64,000 nucleotides of DNA from Leptospira kemamanensis (GCF_004769665.1 NZ_RQGG01000032.1:248001-312000); one strand, 5' to 3'. Numbered from the stretch's first letter, positions 41,545 through 50,783 are shown. The notes: generated from the letters alone by a model not told the origin. Made by a program: numbers and translations.

Positions 41545-44500
41545 ATGGAATTTTTAACTAAAATTGTATATTTTTCACTTCACAATCGACTTCTTATCGT
41601 AATCGCGACCACTTTGCTCGCATTAGGTGGCTTTTATTCGTTAAAACACTTAAAAGTAGATGCTGTACCTGATATCACCAATGTTCAGGTTCAAGTGATC
41701 ACAACTTCGCCATCCCTTTCCACCTTAGAAATTGAACAATACATCACTTTGCCAGTAGAACGTGCTCTCACTGGGATTCCAAATGTCATTGAAATTCGAT
41801 CTGTGTCTCGTTATGGATTTTCTTTAGTCACAGTTGTGTTCGCAGATGGAACCGATTTACTTACCAGTCGACAACTTGTGAGTGAAAAACTAAATGAAGC
41901 CTCAGATAACATACCTTCTATTTATGGAAAACCTGTGATTGGACCGATCACAACTGGTTTAGGTGAGGTGTTTCAATTTACATTAGAAAGTGAATTTCAT
42001 AACCAAATGGAACTCACCACTTATTTAAATTGGGTGATTAATCCCATGTTAAAAACCGTTCCAGGTATTGTGGAAGTCAATAGTTTTGGAGGTAAAACCA
42101 AACAATACCAAGTCATTGTTGATTCGTATAAAGCCGCTTCTCTTGGGATATCAATGACTCAAATTGTAGAAGCAGTCCAATCTAACAACTTAGCGACTGG
42201 GAGTGGATACATAGAAAGATCCAATGAACAATTGATCATCGGAAGTGATGGTTTATTAAAACAGATCCCAGATTTTGAAAAAATACAAGTAGGTAAAACT
42301 AAAGATGGTTTTCCAATTTATCTCAGTAATGTAGCAAAAATTAAAGAAGGACCCAAACTTCGAAAGGGAGCAGCTACTTCTTCTGGAACAACTGAAGTTG
42401 TTGGAGCCGTCACTTTGATGTTACTCGGTGAAAATTCTTTAACCGTTACAAAATCAGTAAAAGAAAAAATATCTTTAATCGAAAAAACCTTACCAACTGG
42501 AATCAAAATCAAACCGTATTATGATCGATCGATTATGGTTACCAATACCTTAAAAACCATAGTTTGGAATTTATCAGAAGGAGCAATCCTTGTCATCATC
42601 ATCTTGTTTTTGATGATCGGTGATTTTCGATCTGGTTTGGTGATCGCTTCTGTCATCCCATTGGCCATGCTTTTTGCTATCTCCCTCATGTTCATAAGAG
42701 ATTTACCAGCCAATTTGATGTCAATGGGTGCCATTGACTTTGGATTGATTGTGGATGGAGCCGTAATCCTAATTGAAAATTCGCATAGGAGGATTGGTTT
42801 AAAAGTAAAAGAGCTGAATCGAAAACTAAATCCATCTGAAAAAATCGATACCATACTTCATGCAACGATCGAAGTGAGAAAAGCAACCATCTTTGGTGAA
42901 ATCATCATTGGCATCGTTTACATTCCCATTCTGACTTTAAGTGGAACGGAAGGTAAAATGTTCATTCCGATGGCCACAACGGTTTTGTTTGCGTTAATTG
43001 GTTCCTTTCTACTGACTTTGACCATTATACCAGTGTTAGCCTCTTTTTTCCTTCACACGGAAGTGAAACCGGAACAAAAAACCGCTTTTTTTCAAAGAAT
43101 ACAAGATTGGTACATTCCAAAGCTAAATTTTTGTTTGGATCATGGTACGAAAGTAACAAAGGCGACTATCTTTACCTTTATTGTATCAATCATTTTGTTT
43201 TTCCAATTGGGTGGTGAGTTTTTACCAAAACTAGATGAAGGGAATTTATTAATCGAAATTAGTCGTTATCCTTCTACAACATTAACCGAATCCTTATCCT
43301 CTTCCAATAAAATTGAAAAAGCCATTTTACAATCCATTCCTGAGATCACAGAAATTGTATCGAGAACAGGTTCTCCTGAACTTGCCATAGAACCAATGGG
43401 TGTGGAAAAAACAGATATGTATTTGATGATGAAACCGCGATCCGACTGGAAACTCTCCAAATCGGAAATCGAAGACAAGTTAGAAGAAACGATCCAACGT
43501 GTGGCACCTCAAGTTGCTTATGGACTCTCACAACCAATTGAAATGAGAAATAACGAAATCATGGCAGGTATTAGAGCTGATGTTGGGATCAAAATTTTTG
43601 GAGATGATTTAGTTCAACTGAAAACCATCGCAGAAGACATTTCTTCCAAAATTAAATCCATTGAAGGAGTTGCTGACCTTCGCATTGAACAGTTGTATGG
43701 TTTAGAATATTTAAAAATCAAACCAAATCGCGAAAAGTTAGCAAGATACAATCTAACCATTCAAGAAATCAATCGAATCATTGAATCGTTTTCATCAGGA
43801 GTTCCAGCGGGAATTGTTTACGAAGGCATGAAACGTTTTGAGATTGTGGTTAAAACAGACATTCAATCTAATTCTGAAAAAATAGCCAATACACCAATCC
43901 ATGTAGGAACAAATCAATTTGCTCCTCTACATGAATTGGCAGAGATCAAAATTGAAGATGGTCCTGTTCAAATTTACCATCAAAATCAAAATCGATATGC
44001 ACTTGTCCAATTCAATATCCGCGGCAGTGATATGGTAAGTACAGTAGGATTTGTCAAAACGGTATTAAATGAAAAGATCAAATTCCCTGATGGTTATCAT
44101 TACACATTGGGAGGTGAGTTTGAAAAATTTGAATCTGCCACCAATACATTGTTAGTGGTAGTTCCAATTACTTTACTCATTATATTTTTGATTTTGTATT
44201 TTGCATTTAATGAGATACTTCCTGCTTTTATCATTTTTTTAAATGTTCCCTTTGCGATCACAGGAGGAATTTTTGCATTATATGTAAGGAATCTGCCTTT
44301 TAGTATTTCCGCAGGTGTTGGTTTTATTGCCTTGTTTGGAATTGCTGTGTTAAATGGTTTGGTACTCATCAGTTTTATCAAATCACTGGAAGAAGCAGGG
44401 AAACCATTGCTGGAAGCAATCAAAGAAGCAGCTGTCTCGCGACTTAGACCTGTATTAACAACTGCCTTACTTGCTTCGATAGGTTTTATTCCGATGGCAA

Positions 44501-44655
44501 TCAGTACTTCCCCAGGTGCGGAAGTACAACGTCCATTGGCAACGGTTGTAATTGGAGGATTAATCACTGCTAGTGCCTTAACCCTCTTTGTTTTACCAAT
44601 CGTTTATTTGAAGTTTTTTGCGAAAAAGTCTTTCATACTTTCGAAGGAAGCGTAA
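41545..44655 (+). CDS. Heavy-metal efflux RND pump (CzcA/CusA family)
   Basis: About 1,036 residues from the ATG at 41545 (GGAG ribosome site inside the adaptor's last codons); a TTG at 41530 would add five. Twelve-helix RND architecture with two large periplasmic loops. The heavy-metal-efflux signature in helix 4, MGAIDFGLIVDGAVILIEN, carries the two Asp and one Glu of the proton relay found in CzcA. The family exports divalent cations (Co, Zn, Cd, Ni) or Cu/Ag; the CusA Met triad cannot be confirmed by eye. The 3' end overlaps a convergent hydrolase gene by 52 nt. Confidence 0.93.
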   Translation: MEFLTKIVYFSLHNRLLIVIATTLLALGGFYSLKHLKVDAVPDITNVQVQVITTSPSLSTLEIEQYITLPVERALTGIPNVIEIRSVSRYGFSLVTVVFADGTDLLTSRQLVSEKLNEASDNIPSIYGKPVIGPITTGLGEVFQFTLESEFHNQMELTTYLNWVINPMLKTVPGIVEVNSFGGKTKQYQVIVDSYKAASLGISMTQIVEAVQSNNLATGSGYIERSNEQLIIGSDGLLKQIPDFEKIQVGKTKDGFPIYLSNVAKIKEGPKLRKGAATSSGTTEVVGAVTLMLLGENSLTVTKSVKEKISLIEKTLPTGIKIKPYYDRSIMVTNTLKTIVWNLSEGAILVIIILFLMIGDFRSGLVIASVIPLAMLFAISLMFIRDLPANLMSMGAIDFGLIVDGAVILIENSHRRIGLKVKELNRKLNPSEKIDTILHATIEVRKATIFGEIIIGIVYIPILTLSGTEGKMFIPMATTVLFALIGSFLLTLTIIPVLASFFLHTEVKPEQKTAFFQRIQDWYIPKLNFCLDHGTKVTKATIFTFIVSIILFFQLGGEFLPKLDEGNLLIEISRYPSTTLTESLSSSNKIEKAILQSIPEITEIVSRTGSPELAIEPMGVEKTDMYLMMKPRSDWKLSKSEIEDKLEETIQRVAPQVAYGLSQPIEMRNNEIMAGIRADVGIKIFGDDLVQLKTIAEDISSKIKSIEGVADLRIEQLYGLEYLKIKPNREKLARYNLTIQEINRIIESFSSGVPAGIVYEGMKRFEIVVKTDIQSNSEKIANTPIHVGTNQFAPLHELAEIKIEDGPVQIYHQNQNRYALVQFNIRGSDMVSTVGFVKTVLNEKIKFPDGYHYTLGGEFEKFESATNTLLVVVPITLLIIFLILYFAFNEILPAFIIFLNVPFAITGGIFALYVRNLPFSISAGVGFIALFGIAVLNGLVLISFIKSLEEAGKPLLEAIKEAAVSRLRPVLTTALLASIGFIPMAISTSPGAEVQRPLATVVIGGLITASALTLFVLPIVYLKFFAKKSFILSKEA

Positions 44656-45410
44656 TCCGCTTTTTCATTGTAAGCAAGACCAGGTAATCCATGTTTTTCC
44701 GCTCCAGGTCTTGTGAAGCCGTGAACAGCACCTGGATGGGAAACAAAGGTAACGGGAGCTTTTGCTTCCGTGATTGTTTTCTGAAAGTTTTCGACAACAT
44801 TTTTTGGAATAAAAGGATCATCTGCTCCATGGTGAACTAAAACTTTTGTTTTTATTTTTTTAACACCAGTTGCTAAATTTTTGCTTCCTAACATTCCATG
44901 GAAGGATACCACACCACCTTTCAGATCAGCACCATCTAATGCGAGTTCGATGACACCGCCACCACCAAAACAATAGCCGATCGCACCAATTTTAGCAGAA
45001 TCAACATTTGGATTGGATTTTAAAATCTCAATCGCTTTGTATATTTTTTTTAGTAAAATCTTAGGATCACCATTTGCACTGGATAATTTACCTGCTTCCA
45101 CATGGTCTTTTGCCAAAATCCCTTTCCCGTAAACATCCATAACAAAAGCTACGTAACCTAAATCTGCTAGTTGTTTTGCTCTTTGTTTGGGATATTCATT
45201 CACTCCCCACCATTCATGGATCACAAGGATACCAGGTCTTTTGCCCGATACACTTGAATCCATTGCCATAAAACCTTCGTATGTTTTCCCATCTAATTTA
45301 TATTCTAAGGCATTGCCAGTGACTGTTGCTTTCACTGGTTGTTCTGCCGTTGGCAATGTACTACACTGGAATACAATTAGGGAAGTGATTATCGAAATGA
45401 AATGTTTCAT
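44604..45410 (-). CDS. Dienelactone hydrolase family lipoprotein
   Basis: 268 residues from the ATG at 45410, directly after an AAGGAGAGAT ribosome site; longer frames up to 45497 lack one. A signal with lipobox (IITSLIVFQC) predicts a lipoprotein. The alpha/beta hydrolase core has IHEWWGVNEYPKQRAKQLADLGYVA (WW near the oxyanion hole), the nucleophile elbow GYCFGGGG with Cys as nucleophile, an Asp in HHGADDPFIP and a His in GAVHGFTRPG. The class hydrolyses dienelactone-like esters; secreted relatives have unknown substrates. Its 3' 52 nt lie inside the efflux pump gene on the other strand. Confidence 0.88.
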   Translation of the reverse strand: MKHFISIITSLIVFQCSTLPTAEQPVKATVTGNALEYKLDGKTYEGFMAMDSSVSGKRPGILVIHEWWGVNEYPKQRAKQLADLGYVAFVMDVYGKGILAKDHVEAGKLSSANGDPKILLKKIYKAIEILKSNPNVDSAKIGAIGYCFGGGGVIELALDGADLKGGVVSFHGMLGSKNLATGVKKIKTKVLVHHGADDPFIPKNVVENFQKTITEAKAPVTFVSHPGAVHGFTRPGAEKHGLPGLAYNEKADYASFESMKDFFAKNFK

Positions 45411-45779
45411 ATCTCTCCTTGTGGATTTCAGAAAACCAAATGGTTTCCCAATCTCCGAATCAAATCTTAGAATCCAAAAAACAGTCTGAAAATACAATTT
45501 TTTCGGAAACTGATCTTATTTTTTCAGTGTTTTTCCAAGAATCTATACACATCCATCCCAATGTTCAAGACCAAGTAACAAAATAGTTCCGCGATCTTAT
45601 GTATAGTTTTTGGTAGAAACATTCAGTGAACCAATCAGTTCACCAACGGGAATAATCATCAAACTGAAGTATACCGATCGTTCTATCCTGGAACATGATT
45701 TCAATATTTTAATAAGAAATTGTTTTTTTTAGTCGCAAGACAAAACGAAGTTTTATCTTTTTATCCTGAAGGACAAGAT
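45411..45779. promoter_or_regulatory. Divergent region with GTGAAC-N6-GTTCAC palindrome
   Basis: 369 nt between a dienelactone hydrolase gene (minus) and the acyl-CoA dehydrogenase gene (plus). It contains a perfect inverted repeat GTGAAC (45626-45631) / GTTCAC (45638-45643) with a 6-nt spacer. The same half-sites form the palindromes in the desaturase/TetR promoter at 49933-50046, but with a shorter spacer. The region is otherwise AT-rich and shows no gene. Confidence 0.5.
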
Positions 45780-47492
45780 ATGATCCAAAACAATTACTTT
45801 CTCAGTAACGAAGACTTAAGAGAACATTTTTATGATTTAATTGATTGGAATGAAATTGTTCCTATTTATGAGAATCATTACACCGATGCAAAATTATACG
45901 AAACTTCCAAAAATCCAAAACTGGAAATGGCACCCACTAACGTCGATGAGGCTATCTCTTATTACGAAGAAATTTTAAAATCATGTGGCGAAATCAGTGG
46001 GATGTATGTTTCCCAAGTTGCCTCTGTTGTTGATGCTAAAGGATTAAAATTTGAAAATGGAGACGTTGTCCATCCAGAAGAGATGGTGAATGTCATTCAA
46101 ATGTATCATGATGCAGGACTTGGACCTGCTGCTTTCAAAAGAAAGTATGGTGGCCTCGGAGTCCCAAGTATCATTAAAGCTATGATTGCCGAGATCATGT
46201 ACCGATCGGATAGTTCCATCACGATAGCCGTTGGAAGTATGGGACTTGCAGCAATCTTAGAAGTCTGTGCCACCGAAGAAATGAAAAACGAATGGATTCC
46301 AAAATTGATTTCCGGGAATTATACAGTGACGATGGGTTTATCAGAACCAGACTTTGGTTCTGATTTGCCGAATATCACAACAAAAGCCATTCGTAAAGAT
46401 GAGGAATGGTTTCTCACTGGAACAAAACGATTCCAAACTGTAGCATGTGGTGTGAATGGCGGACCTGGAATTACACTCACCTTAGCACGCACCGGCTCTG
46501 CGGAAAGTGGAGCACGCGGATTATCATTTTTCATTGTTGAGAACAAAGATTACGCCATCCAAGGAATTGAAAAAAAACTGGGCATCAAAGCATCCGCTAC
46601 TTGCGAAACAGTTTTTGAAAATAGCAAAGGTTATTTGGTTGGAAAAGAAGGATTTGGTCTTGTGAAGTATGTAATGGGAATGTTAAACGGAGCAAGACTC
46701 AGCGTTTCTTCCCAAGGAACAGGCATAGTCACTGCGGCTTACGAAGAAGCTCTCAAATACGCCAAAGAAAGATATCAATTCGGAAAACCAATTTATGAAA
46801 TTCCAGCGGTACGAAGATTATTAGATCGTATGGAAAGAGAACTTGCAGGAATGCGATGCCTTATGGTAGAAGCAGCCTATTCCGTTGACAAATACTATTG
46901 GTATGAAGATGGAAGAGAAGTTTCTGCAGAAGAAAACAAAACTGCAAAATTTTGGGAAAAAGTTGCCAATACACTCACTCCTATCTCCAAGTATTACAAT
47001 TCAGAAATGTGTAATGACTTAGTTTATGATGGATTACAAGTATTAGGTGGTGCTGGATATACAGAAGACTATGATTTGTCTCGTTTGTATCGCGATGCAA
47101 GAATCACGAATATTTATGACGGAACCACTCAAATCCAGGTAAATGCAGCGATTGGAGGAATTACATCAGGTATGAGCCAAACAGGAACATTCCGAACTTA
47201 TTTGGATCATATAACAACTGGTTCCGAATCTCACAAAACTCTACAAGAGATACGTTCTATTTTTGAATCCATCGTAGAAACCTATAAATCGATTCCAGAC
47301 CAAAATACAAAAGAATCATTTAGTTTTGAAGTGGTTGAATCTGCTGCTAGACTCGTTGTCGGACTTTTGTTAGAGAGAAGTAAAAACAAATCGAATACTA
47401 GAAAAGAACTTCGAAGCAGATGGTGTAAAGAATTTCACAATGATAGTTTAGCGATTTTAACTTCGAACCATATCAAATTAAAGTCACGATAA
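45780..47492 (+). CDS. Acyl-CoA dehydrogenase family protein
   Basis: About 570 residues from the ATG at 45780, preceded by a GAAGGAC ribosome site; a longer frame from 45720 has none. Domains in order: helical N-terminal (about 1-150), beta domain with TMGLSEPDFGSDLPN and FFIVENKDY, and the FAD-binding helical domain with VMGMLNGARLSVSSQGTG and YQFGKPIYEIPAV, then a C-terminal extension of about 120 residues. Such enzymes oxidise acyl-CoA with FAD. The position that is Glu in YEGT of medium-chain enzymes reads Asp (IYDGTTQIQ). A terminator for the convergent desaturase gene follows directly. Confidence 0.9.
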   Translation: MIQNNYFLSNEDLREHFYDLIDWNEIVPIYENHYTDAKLYETSKNPKLEMAPTNVDEAISYYEEILKSCGEISGMYVSQVASVVDAKGLKFENGDVVHPEEMVNVIQMYHDAGLGPAAFKRKYGGLGVPSIIKAMIAEIMYRSDSSITIAVGSMGLAAILEVCATEEMKNEWIPKLISGNYTVTMGLSEPDFGSDLPNITTKAIRKDEEWFLTGTKRFQTVACGVNGGPGITLTLARTGSAESGARGLSFFIVENKDYAIQGIEKKLGIKASATCETVFENSKGYLVGKEGFGLVKYVMGMLNGARLSVSSQGTGIVTAAYEEALKYAKERYQFGKPIYEIPAVRRLLDRMERELAGMRCLMVEAAYSVDKYYWYEDGREVSAEENKTAKFWEKVANTLTPISKYYNSEMCNDLVYDGLQVLGGAGYTEDYDLSRLYRDARITNIYDGTTQIQVNAAIGGITSGMSQTGTFRTYLDHITTGSESHKTLQEIRSIFESIVETYKSIPDQNTKESFSFEVVESAARLVVGLLLERSKNKSNTRKELRSRWCKEFHNDSLAILTSNHIKLKSR

Positions 47493-47520
47493 AAAAAAGG
47501 GCCCCTTTTCAGAGGGCCCT
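47491..47520 (-). terminator. Rho-independent terminator of the desaturase gene
   Basis: GGGCCCT (47514-47520) and AGGGCCC (47498-47504) form a perfect 7-bp GC stem with a 9-nt loop, and read on the minus strand the stem runs straight into eight T residues (47498-47491). It lies 64 nt after the desaturase stop. On the plus strand there is no T-run, so it mainly serves the minus-strand transcript. Confidence 0.85.
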
Positions 47521-47583
47521 GGAAAGAAAGGAAAGGTATGAATCTCTTCCATTGCGACTAGAAGAGATTCATGTTAGTTCAGA

Positions 47584-48765
47584 TTAATTGATGGATACAG
47601 TTTTTTCTTCTGAAGGCAAACTCAGTTGAAAACTCGGTTGTGTTACGATTACCGTTGGTTCCAAAAACTTTTTACGTTTTCCCATGAGTTTCCCTGCAAC
47701 ATGATCAGGGAAAGAATAAGCAATGATTCGTTTCCATACAGATCCAAACTGTTTTACGAAACTTCCCGTGTTGTAATGTTGACCATATTTAGCACAAATT
47801 GCTTTTAATCGAGGTGCTACTTCACGGTAACGAATTGCAGGCATATCAGGAAACATATGGTGTTCGATTTGATGGCTTAAGTGACCAGTCATTGTGTAAA
47901 ACAAATTGGAACCATCTAAGTTGGATGAACCTTTTAGTTGACGGAGATACCATTGTGCTTTTGTTTCACCCACGATTTCATCTGTTGTGAATGACTCTGC
48001 ATTTTCAGTGAAGTGACCACAAAATATCACAGCATAAGTCCAAAGATTACGAACCAAATTGGCAATCAAGTTACCCAAAATGACTTTTGGGAAATTAAGA
48101 CCAGCGAGTGCTGGAAATAAGATATAATCTTTTAACATCTGCACTTCGATTTTTTTGAAGAAAAGAGCTTTATAATCTTTTAATGTTTTTTTCTTTCTAA
48201 GTTTCTTTGGAGTTTCCAAGTATTCCACTCGGTATCCATGTGCTCCAATTCCCCATTGAAAATTCATCGCTAAGAATAAGTTTGTAAAAGGTTGAGTCAA
48301 ATGAACTGGTTTCCATTTTTGTGCTTCGGTCAATCGTGTGAAATTGTAACCATAATCATGATCTTTGTTTATCACATTTGTATATGTATGGTGCATGTAA
48401 TTGTGGTAGAATTTCCACTGGTGTGCATTACAAACAATGTCCCACTCAAATGTTCTGGAATTAAATCTTGGATCATTCATCCAATCGTATTGACCATGTA
48501 AAACATTATGCCCAAGTTCCATATTATTAATGATTTTAGAAACGGATAACAATAAAGTTCCAGCCGCAAATGAAATCGGTTCAAAACTAAAATGAATGAG
48601 TCCTCGACCTAATACCTCAGTATAGCGATACATTTTATAAATAAAACGAATATGGTCTGCGTCTTCTTTACCCACTTTGGACATTACTTCTTCACGAAGT
48701 GCATCTACTTCTTTTCCAAATGCTTCGATTTCTTCTTTGTTTAATTTTTTACTAATTGTTCTCAT
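47584..48765 (-). CDS. Membrane fatty acid desaturase
   Basis: 393 residues with several hydrophobic helices and the three histidine boxes of membrane di-iron desaturases: GHNVLHGQ (H86, H90), HNYMHHTY (H121 to H126) and HQIEHHMFP near residue 300. The HQIEHH box is typical of front-end or acyl-lipid types, but no cytochrome b5 domain is present. The enzyme would introduce a double bond into membrane acyl chains using electrons from the reductase encoded just upstream (58 nt away on the same strand). A TetR regulator gene lies just beyond. The terminator at 47491-47520 ends the transcript. Confidence 0.92.
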   Translation of the reverse strand: MRTISKKLNKEEIEAFGKEVDALREEVMSKVGKEDADHIRFIYKMYRYTEVLGRGLIHFSFEPISFAAGTLLLSVSKIINNMELGHNVLHGQYDWMNDPRFNSRTFEWDIVCNAHQWKFYHNYMHHTYTNVINKDHDYGYNFTRLTEAQKWKPVHLTQPFTNLFLAMNFQWGIGAHGYRVEYLETPKKLRKKKTLKDYKALFFKKIEVQMLKDYILFPALAGLNFPKVILGNLIANLVRNLWTYAVIFCGHFTENAESFTTDEIVGETKAQWYLRQLKGSSNLDGSNLFYTMTGHLSHQIEHHMFPDMPAIRYREVAPRLKAICAKYGQHYNTGSFVKQFGSVWKRIIAYSFPDHVAGKLMGKRKKFLEPTVIVTQPSFQLSLPSEEKTVSIN

Positions 48766-48823
48766 TTTCTTTTCCTATGATAATTACTTTTTTCTAAATC
48801 AATTGGTTTGATTTTCCACCAAT

Positions 48824-49909
48824 CTAGAGTTCCAATTCCAAACTTGATTCTGCTCGTGTTACACAAATTTGGATATTTTCTTCACCTAACTCCGATACTT
48901 CCCCATTTGATAAATCAGTCACAGATCCTGTTTGTTTTTTACAAACACAAGTATGACAGATTCCCATTCGACATCCACTTTGAGGATAAATTCCTTGTTC
49001 TTCCAGTTCTTCTAAGAGGGATTTTTCCCCTTTCACTTGGATGGTTTTGTGACTGAGAGTTAAAAATACATCCACTGTTCCTTCTTTTTTAACATTGGAA
49101 ACATTTTGACTCGGTAATAAGAAGAGTTCCGACTTCACTTTCACACCTTCTAACAAACTCAATGCTTTCGTTTGCATAGGAGAAGGACCGCAGACATAAA
49201 CAGATGTAGATTTTAAATCCGGATTGTATTTCTCTAAGATTTCTTTTGTTAAAAATCCAGATTCATATCCTTCTTTTGGAACATCAGAAAACACATAAAC
49301 GATATTTAACCATTTCACATTTGATTTAATTTTCTCAAGTGATGATTTCAAAATGATATCTTCGTAAGAACGGACAAAGTAAAGTAATGTCACCTTGCCT
49401 GTATAATTCGATTTTTCTAAATCTTTTAATAAGGAATGAATGGGTGTGATTCCACTCCCACCTGCAAGAAATAATAACTGCTTCGGAATCTCTTTTGAAA
49501 ATACGAAGTCACCACTTGCTTCCCCTAATTCTAAGATATCACCTTTTTTGATGTTTTGATTGATGAAGTTTGAAACTAGACCACCTTTCTGGCGTTTTAC
49601 GGTGATTTGTAAGTTTGAGTCAGAAGGATGAGAAGATAACGAATAAAATCGAGTGATTCTTCTTCCTGCAATTTCAACTGTCACAGGTACGTGTTGTCCT
49701 GATTGAAAACCTTTCCATAACCAATTTGGTTTTAAGACTATGGTTTTCGTATCAGCTGTTTCTTCCTTTACAGCAACTACTTTGGCTTTGATTGCAGTGA
49801 CAGAAAATCGCGGGTTTATTTCTCCTAAGAAGAAATTCGCCCAATCTTTGGGTTGGAGGAATTTTAGGAATTCCTTTGGTTCGTTGTAGATAAATGGAAA
49901 TGTTTTCAC
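48824..49909 (-). CDS. Ferredoxin reductase with C-terminal 2Fe-2S domain, partner of the desaturase
   Basis: About 361 residues from the GTG at 49909 (AAGAGGC ribosome site). A GTG at 49948 is also in frame, but it lies inside an operator palindrome, so the shorter start is preferred. Domains: FAD-binding with RFYSLSS (about 105-115), NAD-binding with LLFLAGGSGITPI and VYVCGPSPM, and a plant-type ferredoxin domain with CRMGICHTC and the closing Cys in IQICVTR. This is the arrangement of desaturase electron-donor proteins. It is upstream of the desaturase in one transcript. Confidence 0.9.
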   Translation of the reverse strand: MKTFPFIYNEPKEFLKFLQPKDWANFFLGEINPRFSVTAIKAKVVAVKEETADTKTIVLKPNWLWKGFQSGQHVPVTVEIAGRRITRFYSLSSHPSDSNLQITVKRQKGGLVSNFINQNIKKGDILELGEASGDFVFSKEIPKQLLFLAGGSGITPIHSLLKDLEKSNYTGKVTLLYFVRSYEDIILKSSLEKIKSNVKWLNIVYVFSDVPKEGYESGFLTKEILEKYNPDLKSTSVYVCGPSPMQTKALSLLEGVKVKSELFLLPSQNVSNVKKEGTVDVFLTLSHKTIQVKGEKSLLEELEEQGIYPQSGCRMGICHTCVCKKQTGSVTDLSNGEVSELGEENIQICVTRAESSLELEL

Positions 49910-49932
49910 TTTTGCCTCTTTTTCGCATTTAA

Positions 49933-49991
49933 GTGAACAAGTGTTCACGGATTTATCTAATAGTGTTAACTTACGCTGTTCACTATGTCAA
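49933..49991 (-). promoter_or_regulatory. Promoter and operator of the reductase-desaturase operon
   Basis: On the minus strand TTGACA (49991-49986) and TAACAC (49968-49963) are separated by 17 nt. The spacer holds a GTGAACA half-site (49983-49977). About 15 nt after the -10 lies a perfect palindrome GTGAACAAGTGTTCAC (49933-49948) in the leader before the GTG start at 49909. Both suit binding by the TetR-type protein encoded divergently. Confidence 0.7.
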
Positions 49992-50030
49992 CCCAAATAC
50001 AGGGATTTTTTCCTTGCTTTCCAAAAAAAA

Positions 50031-50046
50031 GTGAACAATCGTTTAC
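50031..50046 (+). promoter_or_regulatory. Second, imperfect operator near the TetR gene start
   Basis: GTGAACA (50031-50037), two bases, then CGTTTAC (50040-50046) form an imperfect version of the palindrome at 49933-49948 (the right arm differs at two of seven positions from TGTTCAC). It lies 12 nt before the regulator's ATG, so it could mediate autoregulation. Confidence 0.55.
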
Positions 50047-50058
50047 TGAATTCTTCCT

Positions 50059-50682
50059 ATGAAACCAGGCAAACGAGACAGCCAGAAGCAGAAAACCCAC
50101 ACAAATCTCCTCGAAAGTGCTCTTGCGCTGATGGGAGAGGAAAAGGGGCTTGGTGACCTCAGCCTCCGCGAAGTCACAGCAAAGGCCGGCATTGTGCCTG
50201 CAGCTTTTTATCGCCATTTCAAATCGATGGAAGAATTAGGCCTTCATTTGGTGGAAGAATGTAGTGATCGCATCCAAATGATTGTGGGAGACGCCCGAAC
50301 CAAAGGGGCTTACCGCTCTGCCTTGCAACTGACCATTGGCTTTTTTTTCGATTACGTCACGAATAACCGGTCACTTTTTCGTTTCATTGCTAGGGAACGC
50401 ACTGGGGGAAATCGAAAGATTCGGGAAAAAATCCGCGAGGCAATGACCAAAATCGCAGTGGAACTTGCCAAAGACATGCGAATGCCCAAAGCCATTTCCA
50501 AAGTAGATACCTTGTTTGCTTCGGAGCTCATAGTGAGTATTTGTTTTCAGATGGCATCAGACTATTTGGATTTAGAACCAGAAGCTCATTTGGAAATGCG
50601 AAAGTTAAAAGTGCAAACCATCAAACAAGTCCGTTTGGTGTTCATTGGCACTATTCGCGGTCGTAAACACAAACACCGCTAA
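50059..50682 (+). CDS. TetR family regulator of the FabR/DesT type
   Basis: 207 residues. The N-terminal helix-turn-helix (about 33-62) reads LSLREVTAKAGIVPAAFYRHFKSMEEL, with AAFYRHF as in FabR and DesT. The C-terminal ligand domain has FRFIARERTGGNRKIREKIREAM, a block that in this subgroup senses acyl-CoA. The gene is divergent from the ferredoxin reductase/desaturase operon across a 150-nt region with palindromic sites. In Pseudomonas, DesT represses a desaturase/reductase operon according to the acyl-CoA pool; the same logic is inferred here. The start is not supported by a strong ribosome site. Confidence 0.82.
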   Translation: MKPGKRDSQKQKTHTNLLESALALMGEEKGLGDLSLREVTAKAGIVPAAFYRHFKSMEELGLHLVEECSDRIQMIVGDARTKGAYRSALQLTIGFFFDYVTNNRSLFRFIARERTGGNRKIREKIREAMTKIAVELAKDMRMPKAISKVDTLFASELIVSICFQMASDYLDLEPEAHLEMRKLKVQTIKQVRLVFIGTIRGRKHKHR

Positions 50683-50783
50683 CCGATTCAGAGCGATCCG
50701 TTCCCTCAATTACCACGTCCTCCGATCAAACACGTTGATTGAAATTGTGATTCGCGAAGTCAATCGAATGATTCGAAAGTCTC

